From Morinoia aosen (taxonomy: Eukaryota > Arthropoda > Malacostraca > Amphipoda > Talitridae), in the NCBI GenBank assembly GCA_030386875.1, contig CM059560.1:43938757-44002756 (forward strand): a DNA stretch of 64,000 bases. Direction: 5' to 3'. Under the pieces are notes generated by a model. That model had not been told where the DNA came from. It searched no databases and saw only the letters and a list, made by a program, of their open reading frames with translations. How positions within the stretch are numbered: the first letter of the stretch is position 1; every line of letters begins with the position of its first letter. Position numbers and translations under genes: made by a program. Below are positions 39,785 through 53,146 of the stretch, in pieces.

Positions 39785-39800
39785 TACTCCTTCTGTGCGC
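39785..39800. repeat. 1-bp register slip (+1), shared marker
   Basis: CTCCTTCTGTGCG with one extra base; V4 spacing 39570-39891 is 321 bp. It has the same change and context as at 6731 and 60681, though the related stretches at 12.7-13.0, 16.4-16.7 and 27.1-27.4 kb lack it. Confidence 0.87.
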
Positions 39801-40019
39801 TGTAGAGATACCTTCTGTACTCCTTTGTGCGCTGTAGAGATACCTTCTGTACTCCTTTGTACGCTGTAGAGATACCTCGTGTACTCCTTTGTACGTTCCA
39901 GAGATATTTCCTGTACTCCTTTGTGCGCTGTAGAGATACCTTCTGTACTCCTTTGTGCGCTGTAGAGATACCTTCTTTACTCCTTTGTGCGCTGTGGAGA
40001 TACCTTCTGTACTCCTTTG

Positions 40020-42960
40020 TACGCTGTAGAGATACCTTCTGTACTCCTTTGTGCGCTGTAGAGATACCTTCTGTACTTCTTTGTGCGCTGTAGAGATACC
40101 TCGTGTACTCCTTTGTACGTTCTAGAGATATTTCCTGTACTCCTTTGTGCGCTGTAGAGATACCTTCTGTACTCCTTTGTGCGCTGTAGAGATGCCTTCT
40201 GTACTCCTTTGCGCGCTGTAGAGATACATTCTGTACTCCTTTGTACGCTGTAGAGATACCTTCTGTACTCCTTTGTGCGCTGTAGAGATACCTTCTGTAC
40301 TCCTTTGTACGCTGTAGAGATACCTCGTGTACTCCTTTGTACGTTCTAGAGGTATTTCCTGTACTCCTTTGTGCGCTGTAGAGATACCTTCTGAACTCCT
40401 TTGTGCGCTGTAGAGATACCTTCTGTACTCCTTTGTGCGCTGTAGAGATACCTTCTGTACTCCTTTGTGCGCTGTAGAGATACCTTCTGTACTCCTTTGT
40501 ACGCTGTAGAGATACCTTCTGTACTCCTTTGTGCGCTTTAGAGATACCTTCTGTACTCCTTTGTACGCTTTAGAGATACCTCGTGTACTCCTTTGTACGT
40601 TCTAGAGATATTTCCTGTACTCCTTTGTGCGCTGTAGAGATACCTTCTGTACTCCTTTGTGCGCTATAGAGATACCTTCTGTACTCCTTTGTGCGCTGTA
40701 GAGATACCTTCTGTACTCCTTTGTAGGCTGTAGAGATTCCTTCTGTACTCCTTTGTGCGCTGTAGAGATACCTTCTGTACTCCTTTGTGCGCTGTAGAGA
40801 TACCTTCTGTTCTCCTTTGTACGCTGTAGAGATACCTCGTGTACTCCTTTGTACGTTCTAGAGATATTTCCTGTACTCCTTTATGCGCTGTAGAGATACC
40901 TTCTGTACTCCTTTGTGCGCTGTAGAGATACCTTCTGTACTCCTTTGTGCGCTGTAGAGATACCTTCTGTACTCCTTTGTACGCTGTAGAGATACCTTCT
41001 GTACTCCTTTGTGCGCTGTAGAGATACCTTCTGTACTCCTTTGTACGCTGTAGAGATACCTCGTGTACTCCTTTGTACGTTCTAGAGATATTTCCTGTAC
41101 TCCTTTGTGCGCTGTAGAGATACCTTCTGTACTCCTTTGTGCGCTGTAGAGATTCCTTCTGTACTCCTTTGTGCGCTGTAGAGATACCTTCTGTACTCCT
41201 TTGTACGCTGTAGAGATACCTTCTGTACTCCTTTGTGCGCTGTAGAGATACCTTCTGTACTCCTTTGTACGCTGTAGAGATACCTCGTGTACTCCTTTGT
41301 ACGTTCTAGAGATATTTCCTGTACTCCTTTGTGCGCTGTAGAGATACCTTCTGTACTCCTTTGTGCGCTGTAGAGATACCTTCTGTACTCCTTTGTACGC
41401 TGTAGAGATACCTTCTGTACTCCTTTGTGCGCTGTAGAGATACCTTCTGGACTCCTTTGAACGCTGTAGAGATACCTCGTGTACTCCTTTGTACGTTCTA
41501 GAGATATTTCCTGTACTCCTTTGTGCGCTGTAGAGATACCTTCTGTACTCCTTTGTGCGCTGTAGAGATACCTTCTGTACTCCTTTGTGCGCTGTTGAGA
41601 TACCTTCTGTACTCCTTTGTGCGCTGTAGAGATACCTTCTGTACTCCTTTGTGCGCTGTAGAGATACCTTCTCTACTCCTTTGTGCGCTGTAGAGATACC
41701 TTCTGTACTCCTTTGTGCGCTGTAGAGATACCTTCTGTACTCCTTTGTACGCTGTAGAGATACCTCGTGTACTCCTTTGTGCGCTGTAGAGATACCTTCT
41801 GTACTCCTTTGTGCGCTGTTGAGATACCTTCTGTACTCCTTTGTGCGCTGTAGAGATACCTTCTGTACTCCTTTGTGCGCTGTAGAGATACCTTCTGTAC
41901 TCCTTTGTGCGCTGTAGAGATACCTTCTGTACTCCTTTGTGCGCTGTAGAGATACCTTCTCTACTCCTTTGTGCGCTGTAGAGATACCTTCTGTACTTCT
42001 TTGTGCGCTGTAGAGATACCTTCTGTACTCCTTTGTACGCTGTAGAGATACCTTCTGTACTCCTTTGTGCGCTGTAGAGATACCTTCTGTACTCCTTTGT
42101 ACGCTGTAGAGATACCTCGTGTACTCCTTTGTACGTTCTAGAGAAATTTCCTGTACTCCTTTGTGCGCTGTAGAGATACTTTCTGTACTCCTTTGTGCGC
42201 TGTAGAGATACCTTCTGTACTCCTTTGTGCGCTGTAGAGATACCTTCTGTACTCCTTTGTACGCTGTAGAGATACCTTCTGTACTCCTTTGTGCGCTGTA
42301 GAGATACCTTCTGTACTCCTTTGTACACTGTAGAGATACCTCGTGTACTCCTTTGTACGTTCTAGAGATATTTCCTGTACTCCTTTGTGCGCTGTAGAGA
42401 TACCTTCTGTACTCCTTTGTGCGCTGTAGAGATACCTTCTGTACTCCTTTGTGCGCTGTAGAGATACCTTCTGTACTCCTTTGTACGCTGTAGAGATACC
42501 TTCTGTACTCCTTTGTGCGCTGTAGAGATACCTTCTGTACTCCTTTGTACGCTGTAGAGATACCTCGTGTACTCCTTTGTACGTTCTAGAGATATTTCCT
42601 GTACTCCTTTGTGCGCTGTAGAGATACCTTCTGTACTCCTTTGTGCGCTGTAGAGATACCTTCTGTACTCCTTTGTGCGCTGTAGAGATACCTTCTGTAC
42701 TCCTTTGTGCGCTGTAGAGATACCTTCTGTACTCCTTTGTACGTTCTGGAGATATTTCCTGTACTCCTTTGTGCGCTGTAGAGATACCTTCTGTACTCCT
42801 TTGTGCGCTGTAGAGATACCTTCTGTACTCCTTTGGGCGCTGTAGAGATACCTGCTGTTCTCCTTTGTGCGCTGTAGAGATACCTCGTGTACTCCTTTGT
42901 ACGCTGTAGAGATACCTTCTGTACTCCTTTGTGCGCTGTAGAGATACCTTCTGTACTCCT
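40020..42960. repeat. Distant copy of the 7.2-10.2 kb block
   Basis: Second copy of the block described at 7.2-10.2 kb, in the same orientation. It carries the same rare monomers at a fixed offset, with a few private substitutions (for example ACATTCTG near 40229 and two GCTTTAGAG units near 40538-40570). Its left neighbour is the end of the 30.0-39.5 kb block and its right neighbour is the irregular 43-54 kb zone. Confidence 0.83.
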
Positions 42961-43418
42961 TTGTGCGCTGTAGAGATACCTTCTGTACTCCTTTGTACGC
43001 TGTAGAGATACCTCGTGTACTCCTTTGTACGTTCTAGAGATATTTCCTGTACTCCTTTGTGCGCTGTAGAGATACCTTCTGTGCTCCTTTGTGCGCTGTA
43101 GAAATACCTTCTGTACTCCTTTGTGCGCTGTAGAGATACCTTCTGTACTCCTTTGTGCGCTGTAGAGATACCTCGTGTACTCCTTTGTACGCTGTAGAGA
43201 TACCTTCTGTACTCCTTTGTGCGCTGTAGAGATACCTTCTCTACTCCTTTGTGCGCTGTAGAGATACCTTCTGTACTCCTTTGTGCGCTGTAGAGATACC
43301 TTCTGTACTCCTTTGTGCGCTGTAGAGATACCTTCTGTACTCCTTTGTGCGCTGTAGAGATACCTTCTGTACTCCTTTGTGCGCTGTAGAGATACCTTCT
43401 GTACTCCTTTGTGCGCTG

Positions 43419-44250
43419 TAGAAATACCTTCTGTACTACTTTGTACGCTGTAGAGATACCTCGTGTACTCCTTTGTACGTTCTAGAGATATTTCCTGTAC
43501 TCATTTGTGCGCTGTAGAGATACCTTCTGTACTCCTTTGTGCGCTGTAGAGATACCTTCTGTACTCCTTTGTGCGCTGTAGAGATACCTCGTGTACTCCT
43601 TTGTACGTTCTAGAAATATTTCCTGTACTCCTTTGTGCGCTGTAGAGATACCTTCTGTACTCCTTTGTGCGCTGTAGAGATACCTTCTGTACTCTTTTGT
43701 GCGCTGTAGAGATACCTTCTGTACTCCTTTGTGCGCTGTAGAGATACCTTCTGTACTCCTTTGTGCTCTGTAGAGATACCTTCTGTACTCCTTTGTGCGC
43801 TGTAGAGATACCTTCTGTACTCCTTTGTGCGCTGTAGAAATACCTTCTGTACTACTTTGTACGCTGTAGAGATACCTCGTGTACTCCTTTGTACGTTCTA
43901 GAGATATTTCCTGTACTCATTTGTGCGCTGTAGAGATACCTTCTGTACTCCTTTGTGCGCTGTAGAGATACCTTCTGTACTCCTTTGTGCGCTGTAGAGA
44001 TACCTCGTGTACTCCTTTGTACGTTCTAGAAATATTTCCTGTACTCCTTTGTGCGCTGTAGAGATACCTTCTGTACTCCTTTGTGCGCTGTAGAGATACC
44101 TTCTGTACTCTTTTGTGCGCTGTAGAGATACCTTCTGTACTCCTTTGTGCGCTGTAGAGATACCTTCTGTACTCCTTTGTGCGGTGTAGAGATACCTTCT
44201 GTACTCCTTTGTGCGCTGTAGAGATACCTTCTGTTTTCCTTTGTGCGCTG
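43419..44250. repeat. 416-bp (13-monomer) tandem duplication
   Basis: ACTACTTTGTACG (43435 and 43851), ACTCATTTGTGC (near 43499 and 43915), V4 with TAGAAATATTT (43603 and 44019) and ACTCTTTTGTGC (near 43691 and 44107) each occur twice, 416 bp apart. The copies diverge near 43766/44182 (GTGCTCTG versus GTGCGGTG). Confidence 0.87.
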
Positions 44251-44274
44251 TAGAGATACCTTCTGTACTCCTTT

Positions 44275-44338
44275 GTACGCTGTAGAGATATTTCCTGTAC
44301 TCCTTTGTACGCTGTAGAGATATTTCCTGTACTCCTTT
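44275..44338. repeat. Two adjacent hybrid monomers (V2 start, V4 middle)
   Basis: Both units start GTACGCTGTAGAG as in V2 or V3 but continue ATATTTCCTG as in V4. They lack TCTAGA. The same pair recurs at 46163-46226, 1,888 bp (59 monomers) away. The exchange point lies within the shared AGAGATA stretch. Confidence 0.88.
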
Positions 44339-46162
44339 GTGCGCTGTAGAGATACCTCGTGTACTCCTTTGTACGTTCTAGAGATATTTCCTGAACTCCT
44401 TTGTGCGCTGTAGAGATACCTTCTGTACTCCTTTGTGCGCTGTAGAGATACCTTCTGTACTCCTTTGTGCGCTGTAGAGATACCTTCTGTACGCCTTTGT
44501 GCGCTGTAGAGATACCTTCTGTACTCCTTTGTGCGCTGTAGAGATACCTTCTGTACTCCTATGTGCGCTGTAGAGATACCTTCTGTACTCCTTTGTGCGC
44601 TGTAGAGATACCTCGTGTACTCCTTTGTGCGCTGTAGAGATACCTTCTGTACTCCTTTGTGCGCTGTAGAGATACCTCGTGTACTCCTTCGTACGTTCTA
44701 GAGATATTTCCTGTACTCCTTTGTGCGCTGTAGAGATACCTTCTGTACTCCTTTGTGCGCTGTAGAGATACCTTCTGTACTCCTTTGTGCGCTGTAGAGA
44801 TACCTTCTGTACTCCTTTGTGCGCTGTAGAGATACCTTCTGTACTCCTTTGTACGCTGTAGAGATACCTCGTGTACTCCTTTGTGCCCTGTAGAGATACC
44901 TTCTGTACTCCTTTGTGCGCTGTAGAGATACCTTCTGTACTCCTTTGTGCGCTGTAGAGATACCTTCTGTACTCCTTTGTACGCTTTAGAGATACCTCGT
45001 GTACTCCTTTGTACGTTCTAGAGATATTTCCTGTACTCCTTTGTGCGCTGTAGAGATACCTTCTGTACTCCTTTGTGCGCTGTAGAGATACCTTCTTTAC
45101 TCCTTTGTGCGCTGTAGAGATACCTTCTGTACTCCTTTGTGCGCTGTAGAGATACCTTCTGTACTCCTTTGTGCGCTGTAGAGATACCTTCTGTACTCCT
45201 TTGTACGCTGTAGAGATACCTCGTGTACTCCTTTGTACGTTCTAGAGATATTTCCTGTACTCCTTTGTGCGCTGTAGAGATACCTTCTGTACTCCTTTGT
45301 GCGCTGTAGAAATACCTTCTGTACTCCTTTGTACGCTGTAGAGATACCTTCTGTACTCCTTTGTGCGCTGTAGAGATACCTCGTGTACTCCTTTGTACGC
45401 TGTAGAGATACCTTCTGTACTCCTTTGTGCGCTGTAGAGATACCTTCTCTACTCCTTTGTGCGCTGTAGAGATACCTTCTGTACTCCTTTGTGCGCTGTA
45501 GAGATACCTTCTGTACTCCTTTGTGCGCTGTAGAGATACCTTCTGTACTCCTTTGTGCGCTGTAGAGATACCTTCTGTACTCCTTTGTGCGCTGTAGAGA
45601 TACCTTCTGTACTCCTTTGTGCGCTGTAGAGATACCTTCTGTACTCCTTTGTACGCTGTAGAGATACCTCGTGTACTCCTTTGTACGTTCTAGAGATATT
45701 TCCTGTACTCATTTGTGCGCTGTAGAGATACCTTCTGTACTCCTTTGTGCGCTGTAGAGATACCTTCTGTACTCCTTTGTGCGCTGTAGAGATACCTTCT
45801 GTACTCCTTTGTGCGCTGTAGAGATACCTTCTGTACTCCTTTGTACGCTGTAGAGATACCTTCTGTACTCCTTTGTACGCTGTAGAGATACCTCGTGTAC
45901 TCCTTTGTACGTTCTAGAGATATTTCCTGTACTCCTTTGTGCGCTGTAGAGATACCTTCTGTACTCCTTTGTGCGCTGTAGAGATACCTTCTGTACTCTT
46001 TTGTGCGCTGTAGAGATACCTTCTGTACTCCTTTGTGCGCTGTAGAGATACCTTCTGTACTCCTTTGTGCGCTGTAGAGATACCTTCTGTACTCCTTTGT
46101 GCGCTGTAGAGATACCTTCTGTACTCCTTTGTGCGCAGTAGAGATACCTTCTGTACTCCTTT

Positions 46163-46226
46163 GTACGCTGTAGAGATATTTCCTGTACTCCTTTGTACGC
46201 TGTAGAGATATTTCCTGTACTCCTTT
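46163..46226. repeat. Second pair of hybrid monomers
   Basis: Same V2-start/V4-middle pair as at 44275, in a duplicated segment: the following V4 (44371 and 46259) has CTGAACTCC in both copies, and ACTCTTTTGTGC precedes both. A single hybrid of the same make-up also stands at 53364-53395. Confidence 0.86.
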
Positions 46227-48959
46227 GTGCGCTGTAGAGATACCTCGTGTACTCCTCTGTACGTTCTAGAGATATTTCCTGAACTCCTTTGTGCGCTGTA
46301 GAGATACCTTCTGTACTCCTTTGTGCGCTGTAGAGATACCTTCTGTACTCCTTTGTGCGCTGTATAGATACCTTCTGTACTCCTTTGTGCGCTGTAGAGA
46401 TACCTTCTGTACTCCTTTGTGCGCTGTAGAGATACCTCGTGTACTCCTTTGTACGTTCTAGAGATATTTCCTGTACTCCTTTGTGCGCTGTAGAGATACC
46501 TTCTGTACTCCTTTGTGCGCTGTAGAGATACCTTCTGTACTCCTTTGTGCGCTGTAGAGATACCTCGTGTACTCCTTCGTACGTTCTAGAGATATTTCCT
46601 GTACTCCTTTGTGCGCTGTAGAGATTCCTTCTGCACTTCTTTGTGCGCTGTAGAGATACCTTCTGTACTCCTTTGTGCGCTGTAGAGATACCTTCTGTAC
46701 TCCTTTGTGCGCTGTAGAGATACCTTCTGTACTCCTTTGTACGCTGTAGAGATACCTCGTGTACTCCTTTGTGCGCTGTAGAGATACCTTCTGTACTCCT
46801 TTGTGCGCTGTAGAGATACCTTCTGTACTCCTTTGTGCGCTGTAGAGATACCTTCTGTACTCCTTTGTACGCTGTAGAGATACCTCGTGTACTCCTTTGT
46901 ACGTTCTAGAGATATTTCCTGTACTCCTTTGTGCGCTGTAGAGATACCTTCTGTACTCCTTTGTGCGCTGTAGAGATACCTTCTGTACTCCTTTGTGCGC
47001 TGTAGAGATACCTTCTGTACTCCTTTGTGCGCTGTAGAGATACCTTCTGTACTCCTTTGTGCGCTGTAGAGATACCTCGTGTACTCCTTTGTACGTTCTA
47101 GAGATATTTCCTGTACTCCTTTGTGCGCTGTAGAGATATCTTCTGTACTCCTTTGTGCGCTGTAGAGATACCTTCTGTACTCCTTTGTACGCTGTAGAGA
47201 TACCTCGTGTACTCCTTTGTACGTTCTAGAGATATTTCCTGTACTCCTTTGTGCGCTGTAGAGATACCTTCTGTACTCCTTTGTGCGCTGTAGAGATACC
47301 TTCTGTACTCCTTTGTACGCTGTGGAGATACCTTCTGTACTCCTTTGTACGCTGTAGAGACACCTCGTGTACTCCTTTGTACGTTCTAGAGATATTTCCT
47401 GTACTCCTTTGTGCGCTGTAGAGATACCTTCTGAACTCCTTTGTGCGCTGTAGAGATACCTTCTGTACTCCTTTGTGCGCTGTAGAGATACCTTCTGTAC
47501 TCCTTTGTACGCTGTAGAGATACCTCGTGTACTCCTTTGTACGTTCTAGAGATATTTCCTGTACTCCTTTGTGCGCTGTAGAGATACCTTCTGTACTCCT
47601 TTGTGCGCTGTAGAGATACCTTCGCTACCCCTTTGTGCGCTGTAGAGATACCTTCTGAACTCCTTTGTGCGCTGTAGAGATACCTTCTGTACTCCTTTGT
47701 ACGCTGTAGAGATACCTCGTGTACTCCTTTGTACGTTCTAGAGATATTTCCTGTACTCCTTTGTGCGCTGTAGAGATACCTTCTGTACTCCTTTGTGCGC
47801 TGTAGAGATGCCTTCTGTACTCCTTTGTGCGCTGTAGAGATACCTTCTGTACTCCTTTGTGCGCTGTAGAGATACCTTCTGTACTCCTTTGTGCGCTGTA
47901 GAGATTCCTTCTGTACTCCTTTGGACGCTGTAGAGATACCTCGTGTACTCCTTTGTACGTTCTAGAGATATTTCCTGTACTCCTTATTGCGCTGTAGAGA
48001 TACCTTCTGTACTCCTTTGTGCGCTGTAGAGATACCTTCTGTACTCCTTTGTGCGCTGTAGAGATACCTTCTGTACTCCTTTGTACGCTGTAGAGATACC
48101 TTCTGTACTCCTTTGTGCTCTGTAGAGATACCTTCTGTACTCCTTTGTACGCTGTAGAGATACCTCGTGTACTCCTTTGTACGTTCCAGAGATATTTCCT
48201 GTACTCCTTTGTGCGCTGTAGAGATACCTTCTGTACTCCTTTGTGCGCTGTAGAGATACCTTCTGTACTCCTTTGTGCGCTGTAGAGATACCTTCTCTAC
48301 TCCTTTGTGCGCTGTAGAGATACCTCGTGTACTCCTTTGTACGCTGTAGAGATACCTTCTGCACTCCTTTGTGCGCTGTAGAGATACCTTCTGTACTCCT
48401 TTGTGCGCTGTAGAGATACCTTCTGTACTCCTTTGTGCGCTGTAGAGATACCTTCTGTACTCCTTTGTGCGCTGTAGAGATACCTTCTGTACTCCTTTGT
48501 GCGCTGTAGAGATACCTTCTGTACTCCTTTGTGCGCTGTAGAGATACCTTCTGTACTCCTTTGTGCGCTGTAGAGATACCTTCTGTACTCCTTTGTACGC
48601 TGTAGAGATACCTCGTGTACTCCTTTGTACGTTCTAGAGATATTTCCTGTACTTCTTTGTGCGCTGTAGAGATACCTTCTGTACTCCTTTGTGCGCTGTA
48701 GAGATACCTTCTGTACTCCTTTGTGCGCTGTAGAGATACCTCGTGTACTCCTTTGTACGCTGTAGAGATACCTTCTGTACTCCTTTGTGCGCTGTAGAGA
48801 TACCTTCTGTACTCCTTTGTGCGCTGTAGAGATACCATCTGTACTCCTTTGTGCGCTGTAGAGATACCTTCTGTACTCCTTTGTGCGCTGTAGAGATACC
48901 TTCTGTACTCCTTTGTGCGCTGTAAAGATACCTTCTGTACTCCTTTGTGCGCTGTAGAG

Positions 48960-50440
48960 ATACCTTCTGTACTCCTTTGTGCGCTGTAGAGATACCTTCT
49001 GTACTCCTTTATACGTTCTAGAGATATTTCCTGTACTCCTTTGTGCGCTGTAGAGATACCTTCTGTACTCCTTTGTACGCTGTAGAGATACCTCGTGTAC
49101 TCCTTTGTACGTTCTAGAGATATTTCCTGTACTCCTTCGTGCGCTGTAGAGATACCTTCTGTACTCCTTTGTGCGCTGTAGAGATACCTTCTCTACTCCT
49201 TTGTGCGCTGTAGAGATACCTTCTGTACTCCTTTGTACGCTGTAGAGATACCTCGTGTACTCCTTTGTACGTTCTAGAGATATTTCCTGTACTCCTTTAT
49301 GCGCTGTAGAGATACCTTCTGTACTCCTTTGTGCGCTGTAGAGATACCTTCTGTACTCCTTTGTGCGCTGTAGAGATACCTTCTGTACTCCATTGTGCGC
49401 TGTAGCGATACCTTCTGTACTCCTTTGTACGCTGTAGAGATACCTCGTGTACTCCTTTGTACGTTCTAGAGATATTTCCTGTACTCCTTTGTGCGCTGTA
49501 GAGATACCTTCTGTACTCCTTTGTGCGCTGTAGAGATACCTTCTGTACTCCTTTGTGCGCTGTAGAGATACCTTCTGTACTCCTTTGTACGCTGTAGAGA
49601 TACCTTCTGTACTCCTTTGTGCGCTGTAGAGATACCTTCTGTACTCCTTTGTACGCTGTAGAGATACCTCGTGTACTCCTTTGTACGTTCTAGAGATATT
49701 TCCTGTACTCCTTTGTGCGCTGTAGAGATACCTTCTGTACTCCTTTGTGCGCTGTAGAGATACCTTCTGTACTCCTTTGTGCGCTGTAGAGATACCTTCC
49801 GTACTCCTTTGTACGCTGTAGAGATACCTTCTGTACTCCTTTGTGCGCTGTAGAGATACCTTCTGTACTCCTTTGTACGCTGTAGAGATACCTCGTGTAC
49901 TCCTTTGTACGTTCTAGAGATATTTCCTGTACTCCTTTGTGCGCTGTAGAGATACCTTCTGTACTCCTTTGTGCGCTGTAGAGATACCTTCTGTACTCCT
50001 TTGTGCGCTGTAGAGATACCTTCTGTACTCCTTTGTGCGCTGTAGAGATACCTTCTGTACTCCTTTATACGTTCTAGAGATATTTCCTGTACTCCTTTGT
50101 GCGCTGTAGAGATACCTTCTGTACTCCTTTGTACGCTGTAGAGATACCTCGTGTACTCCTTTGTACGTTCTAGAGATATTTCCTGTACTCCTTCGTGCGC
50201 TGTAGAGATACCTTCTGTACTCCTTTGTGCGCTGTAGAGATACCTTCTCTACTCCTTTGTGCGCTGTAGAGATACCTTCTGTACTCCTTTGTACGCTGTA
50301 GAGATACCTCGTGTACTCCTTTGTACGTTCTAGAGATATTTCCTGTACTCCTTTATGCGCTGTAGAGATACCTTCTGTACTCCTTTGTGCGCTGTAGAGA
50401 TACCTTCTGTACTCCTTTGTGCGCTGTAGAGATACCTTCT
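48960..50440. repeat. Segment duplicated at 1,056 bp (33 monomers)
   Basis: TTTATACGTTC (near 49008 and 50064), CTTCGTGCGC (near 49136 and 50192), TTCTCTACTCC (near 49189 and 50245) and CTTTATGCGC (near 49296 and 50352) are repeated at a constant 1,056-bp offset. Copies run about 48.96-49.39 kb and 50.02-50.44 kb. The second then diverges at GTACTTCTTTGTACG. Confidence 0.83.
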
Positions 50441-52750
50441 GTACTTCTTTGTACGCTGTAGAGATACCTTCTGTACTCCTTTGTGCGCTGTAGAGACACC
50501 TTCTGTACTCCTTTGTACGCTGAAGAGATACCTCGTGTACTCCTTTGTACGTTCTAGAGATATTTCCTGTACTCCTTTGTGCGCTGAAGAGATACCTTCT
50601 GTACTCCTTTGTGTGCTGTAGAGATACCTTCTGTACTCCTTTGTGCGCTGTAGAGATACCTTCTGTACTCCTTTGTAAGCTGTAGAGATACCTTCTGTAC
50701 TCCTTTGTGCGCTGTAGAGATACCTTCCATACTCCTTTGTACGCTGTAGAGATACCTCGTGTACTCCTTTGTACGTTCTAGAGATATTTCCTGTACTCCG
50801 TTGTGCGCTGTAGAGATACTTTCTGTACTCCTTTGTGCGCTGTAGAGATACCTTCTGTACTCCTTTGTGCGCTGTAGAGATACCTTCTGTACTCCTTTGT
50901 ACGCTGTAGAGATACCTTCTGTACTCCTTTGTGCGCTGTAGAGATACCTTCTGTACTCTTTTGTACGCTGTAGAGATACCTCGTGTACTCCTTTGTACGT
51001 TCTAGAGATATTTCCTGTACTCCTTTGTGCGCTGTAGAGATACCTTCTGTACTCCTTTGTGCGCTGTAGAGATACCTTCTGTACTCCTTTGTGCGCTGTA
51101 GAGATACCTTTTGTACTCCTTTGTGCGCTGTAGAGATACCTTCTGTACTCCTTTGTGCGCTGTAGAGATACCTTCTGTACTCCTTTGTGCGCTGTAGAGA
51201 TACCTCGTGTACTCCTTTGTACGCTGTAGAGATATCTTCTGTACTCCTTTGTACGCTGTAGAGATACCTCGTGTACTCCTTTGTGCGCTGTAGAGATACC
51301 TTCTGTACTCCTTTGTACGCTGTAGAGATACCTCGTGTACTCCTTTGTACGTTCTAGAGATATTTCCTGTACTCCTTTGTGCGCTGTAGAGATACCTTCT
51401 GTACTCCTCTGTGCGCTGTAGAGATACCTTCTGTACTCCTTTGTGCGCTGTAGAGATACCTTCTGTACTCCTTTGTGCGCTGTGAAGATACCTTCTGTAC
51501 TCCTTTGTGCGCTGTAGAGGGACCTTCTGTACTCCTTTGTGCGCTGTAGAGATACCTTCTGTACTCCTTTGAGCGCTATAGAGATACCTTCTGTACTCCT
51601 TTGTGCGCTGTAGAGATACCTCGTGTACTCCTTTGTACGCTGTAGAGATACCTTCTGTACTCCTTTGTGCGCTGTAGAGATACCTTCTGTACTCCTTTGT
51701 GCGCTGTAGGGATACCTTCTGTACTCCTTTGTGCGCTGTAGAGATACCTCGTGTACTCCTTTGTACGTTCTAGAGATATTTCCTGTACTCCTTTGTGCGC
51801 TGTAGAGATACCTTTTGTACTCCTTTGTGCGCTGTAGAGATACCTTCTGTACTCTTTTGTGCGCTGTAGAGATACCTTTTGTACTCCTTCGTGCGCTGTA
51901 GAGATACCTTTTGTACTCTTTTGTGCGCTGTAGAGATACCTTCTGTACTCCTTTGTACGCTGTAGAGATACCTCTTGTACTCCTTTGTACGTTCTAGAGA
52001 TATTTCCTGTACTCCTTTGTGCGCTGTAGAGATACCTTCTGTACTCCTTTGTGCGCTGTAGAGATACCTCGTGCACTCCTTTGTGCGCTGTAGAGTTACC
52101 TTCTGTACTCCTTTGTGCGCTGTAGAGATACCTTCTGTACTCCTTTGTACGCTGTAGAGATACCTCCTGTACTCCTTTGTACGTTCTAGAGATATTTCCT
52201 GTACTCCTTTGTGCGCTGTAGAGATACCTTCTGTTTTCCTTTGTGCGCTGTAGAGATACCTTCTGTACTCCTTTGTGCGCTGTAGAGATACCTTCTGTAC
52301 TCCTTTGTGCGCTGTTGAGATACCTTCTGTACTCCTTTGTACGCTGTAGAGATACCTCGTGTACTCCTTTGTACGTTCTAGAGATATTTCCTGTTCTCCT
52401 TTGTGCGCTGTAGAGATACCTTCTGTTCTCCTTTGTGCGCTGTAGAGATACCTTCTGTACTCCTTTGTGCGCTGTAGAGATACCTTCTGTACTCCTTTGT
52501 GCGCTGTAGAGATACCTTCTGTACTCCTTTGTGCGCTGTAGAGATACCTTCTGTACTCCTTTGTGCGCTGTAGAGATACCTCGTGTACTCCTTTGTACGC
52601 TGTAGAGATACCTTCTGTACTCCTTTGTGCGCTGTAGAGATACCTTCTGTACTCCTTTGTGCGCTGTAGAGATACCTTCTGTACTCCTTTGTGCGCTGTA
52701 GAGATACCTTCTGTACTCCTTTGTGCGCTGTAGAGATACCTTCTGTACTC

Positions 52751-52775
52751 CTTTGTGCGCTCGGTAGATATACCT
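52751..52775. repeat. 2-bp insertion with rearranged core
   Basis: GTGCGCTCGGTAGATATACC replaces GTGCGCTGTAGAGATACC, adding two bases and altering the AGAG core. The V4 interval 52371-52885 is 514 bp, 16 monomers plus 2. I saw no other unit like it in the window. It could be a true private mutation or a sequencing or assembly error. Confidence 0.85.
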
Positions 52776-53130
52776 TCTGTACTCCTTTGTGCGCTGTAGA
52801 GATACCTTCTGTACTCCTTTGTGCGCTGTAGAGATACCTTCTGTACTCCTTTGTACGCTGTAGAGATACCTCGTGTACTCCTTTGTACGTTCTAGAGATA
52901 TTTCCTGTACTCCTTTGTGCGCTGTAGAGATACCTTCTGTACTCCTTTGTGCGCTGTAGAGATACCTTCTGAACTCCTTTGTGCGCTGTAGAGATACCTT
53001 CTGTACTCCTTTGTGCGCTGTAGAGATACCTTCTGTACTCCTTTGTACGCTGTAGAGATACCTTCTGTACTCCTTTGTACGCTGTAGAGATACCTCGTGT
53101 ACTCCTTTGTACGTTCTAGAGATATTTCCT

Positions 53131-53146
53131 GTACTGTTTGGGCGCT
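53131..53146. repeat. 1-bp register slip (-1) with substitutions
   Basis: ACTGTTTGGGCGC replaces ACTCCTTTGTGCGC. V4 spacing 53109-53428 is 319 bp. It is private to this site. With the 52757 event it gives this kilobase two register changes, more than most of the array. Confidence 0.85.

Noticed and set aside
21159..40093. Plus-strand open frames near 21159-21341, 34598-34780 and 39827-40093 encoding Cys/Leu-rich repeats
   Set aside because: They exist only where the regular TAG (in GCTGTAGAG) happens to be mutated or shifted in phase; no other coding evidence.
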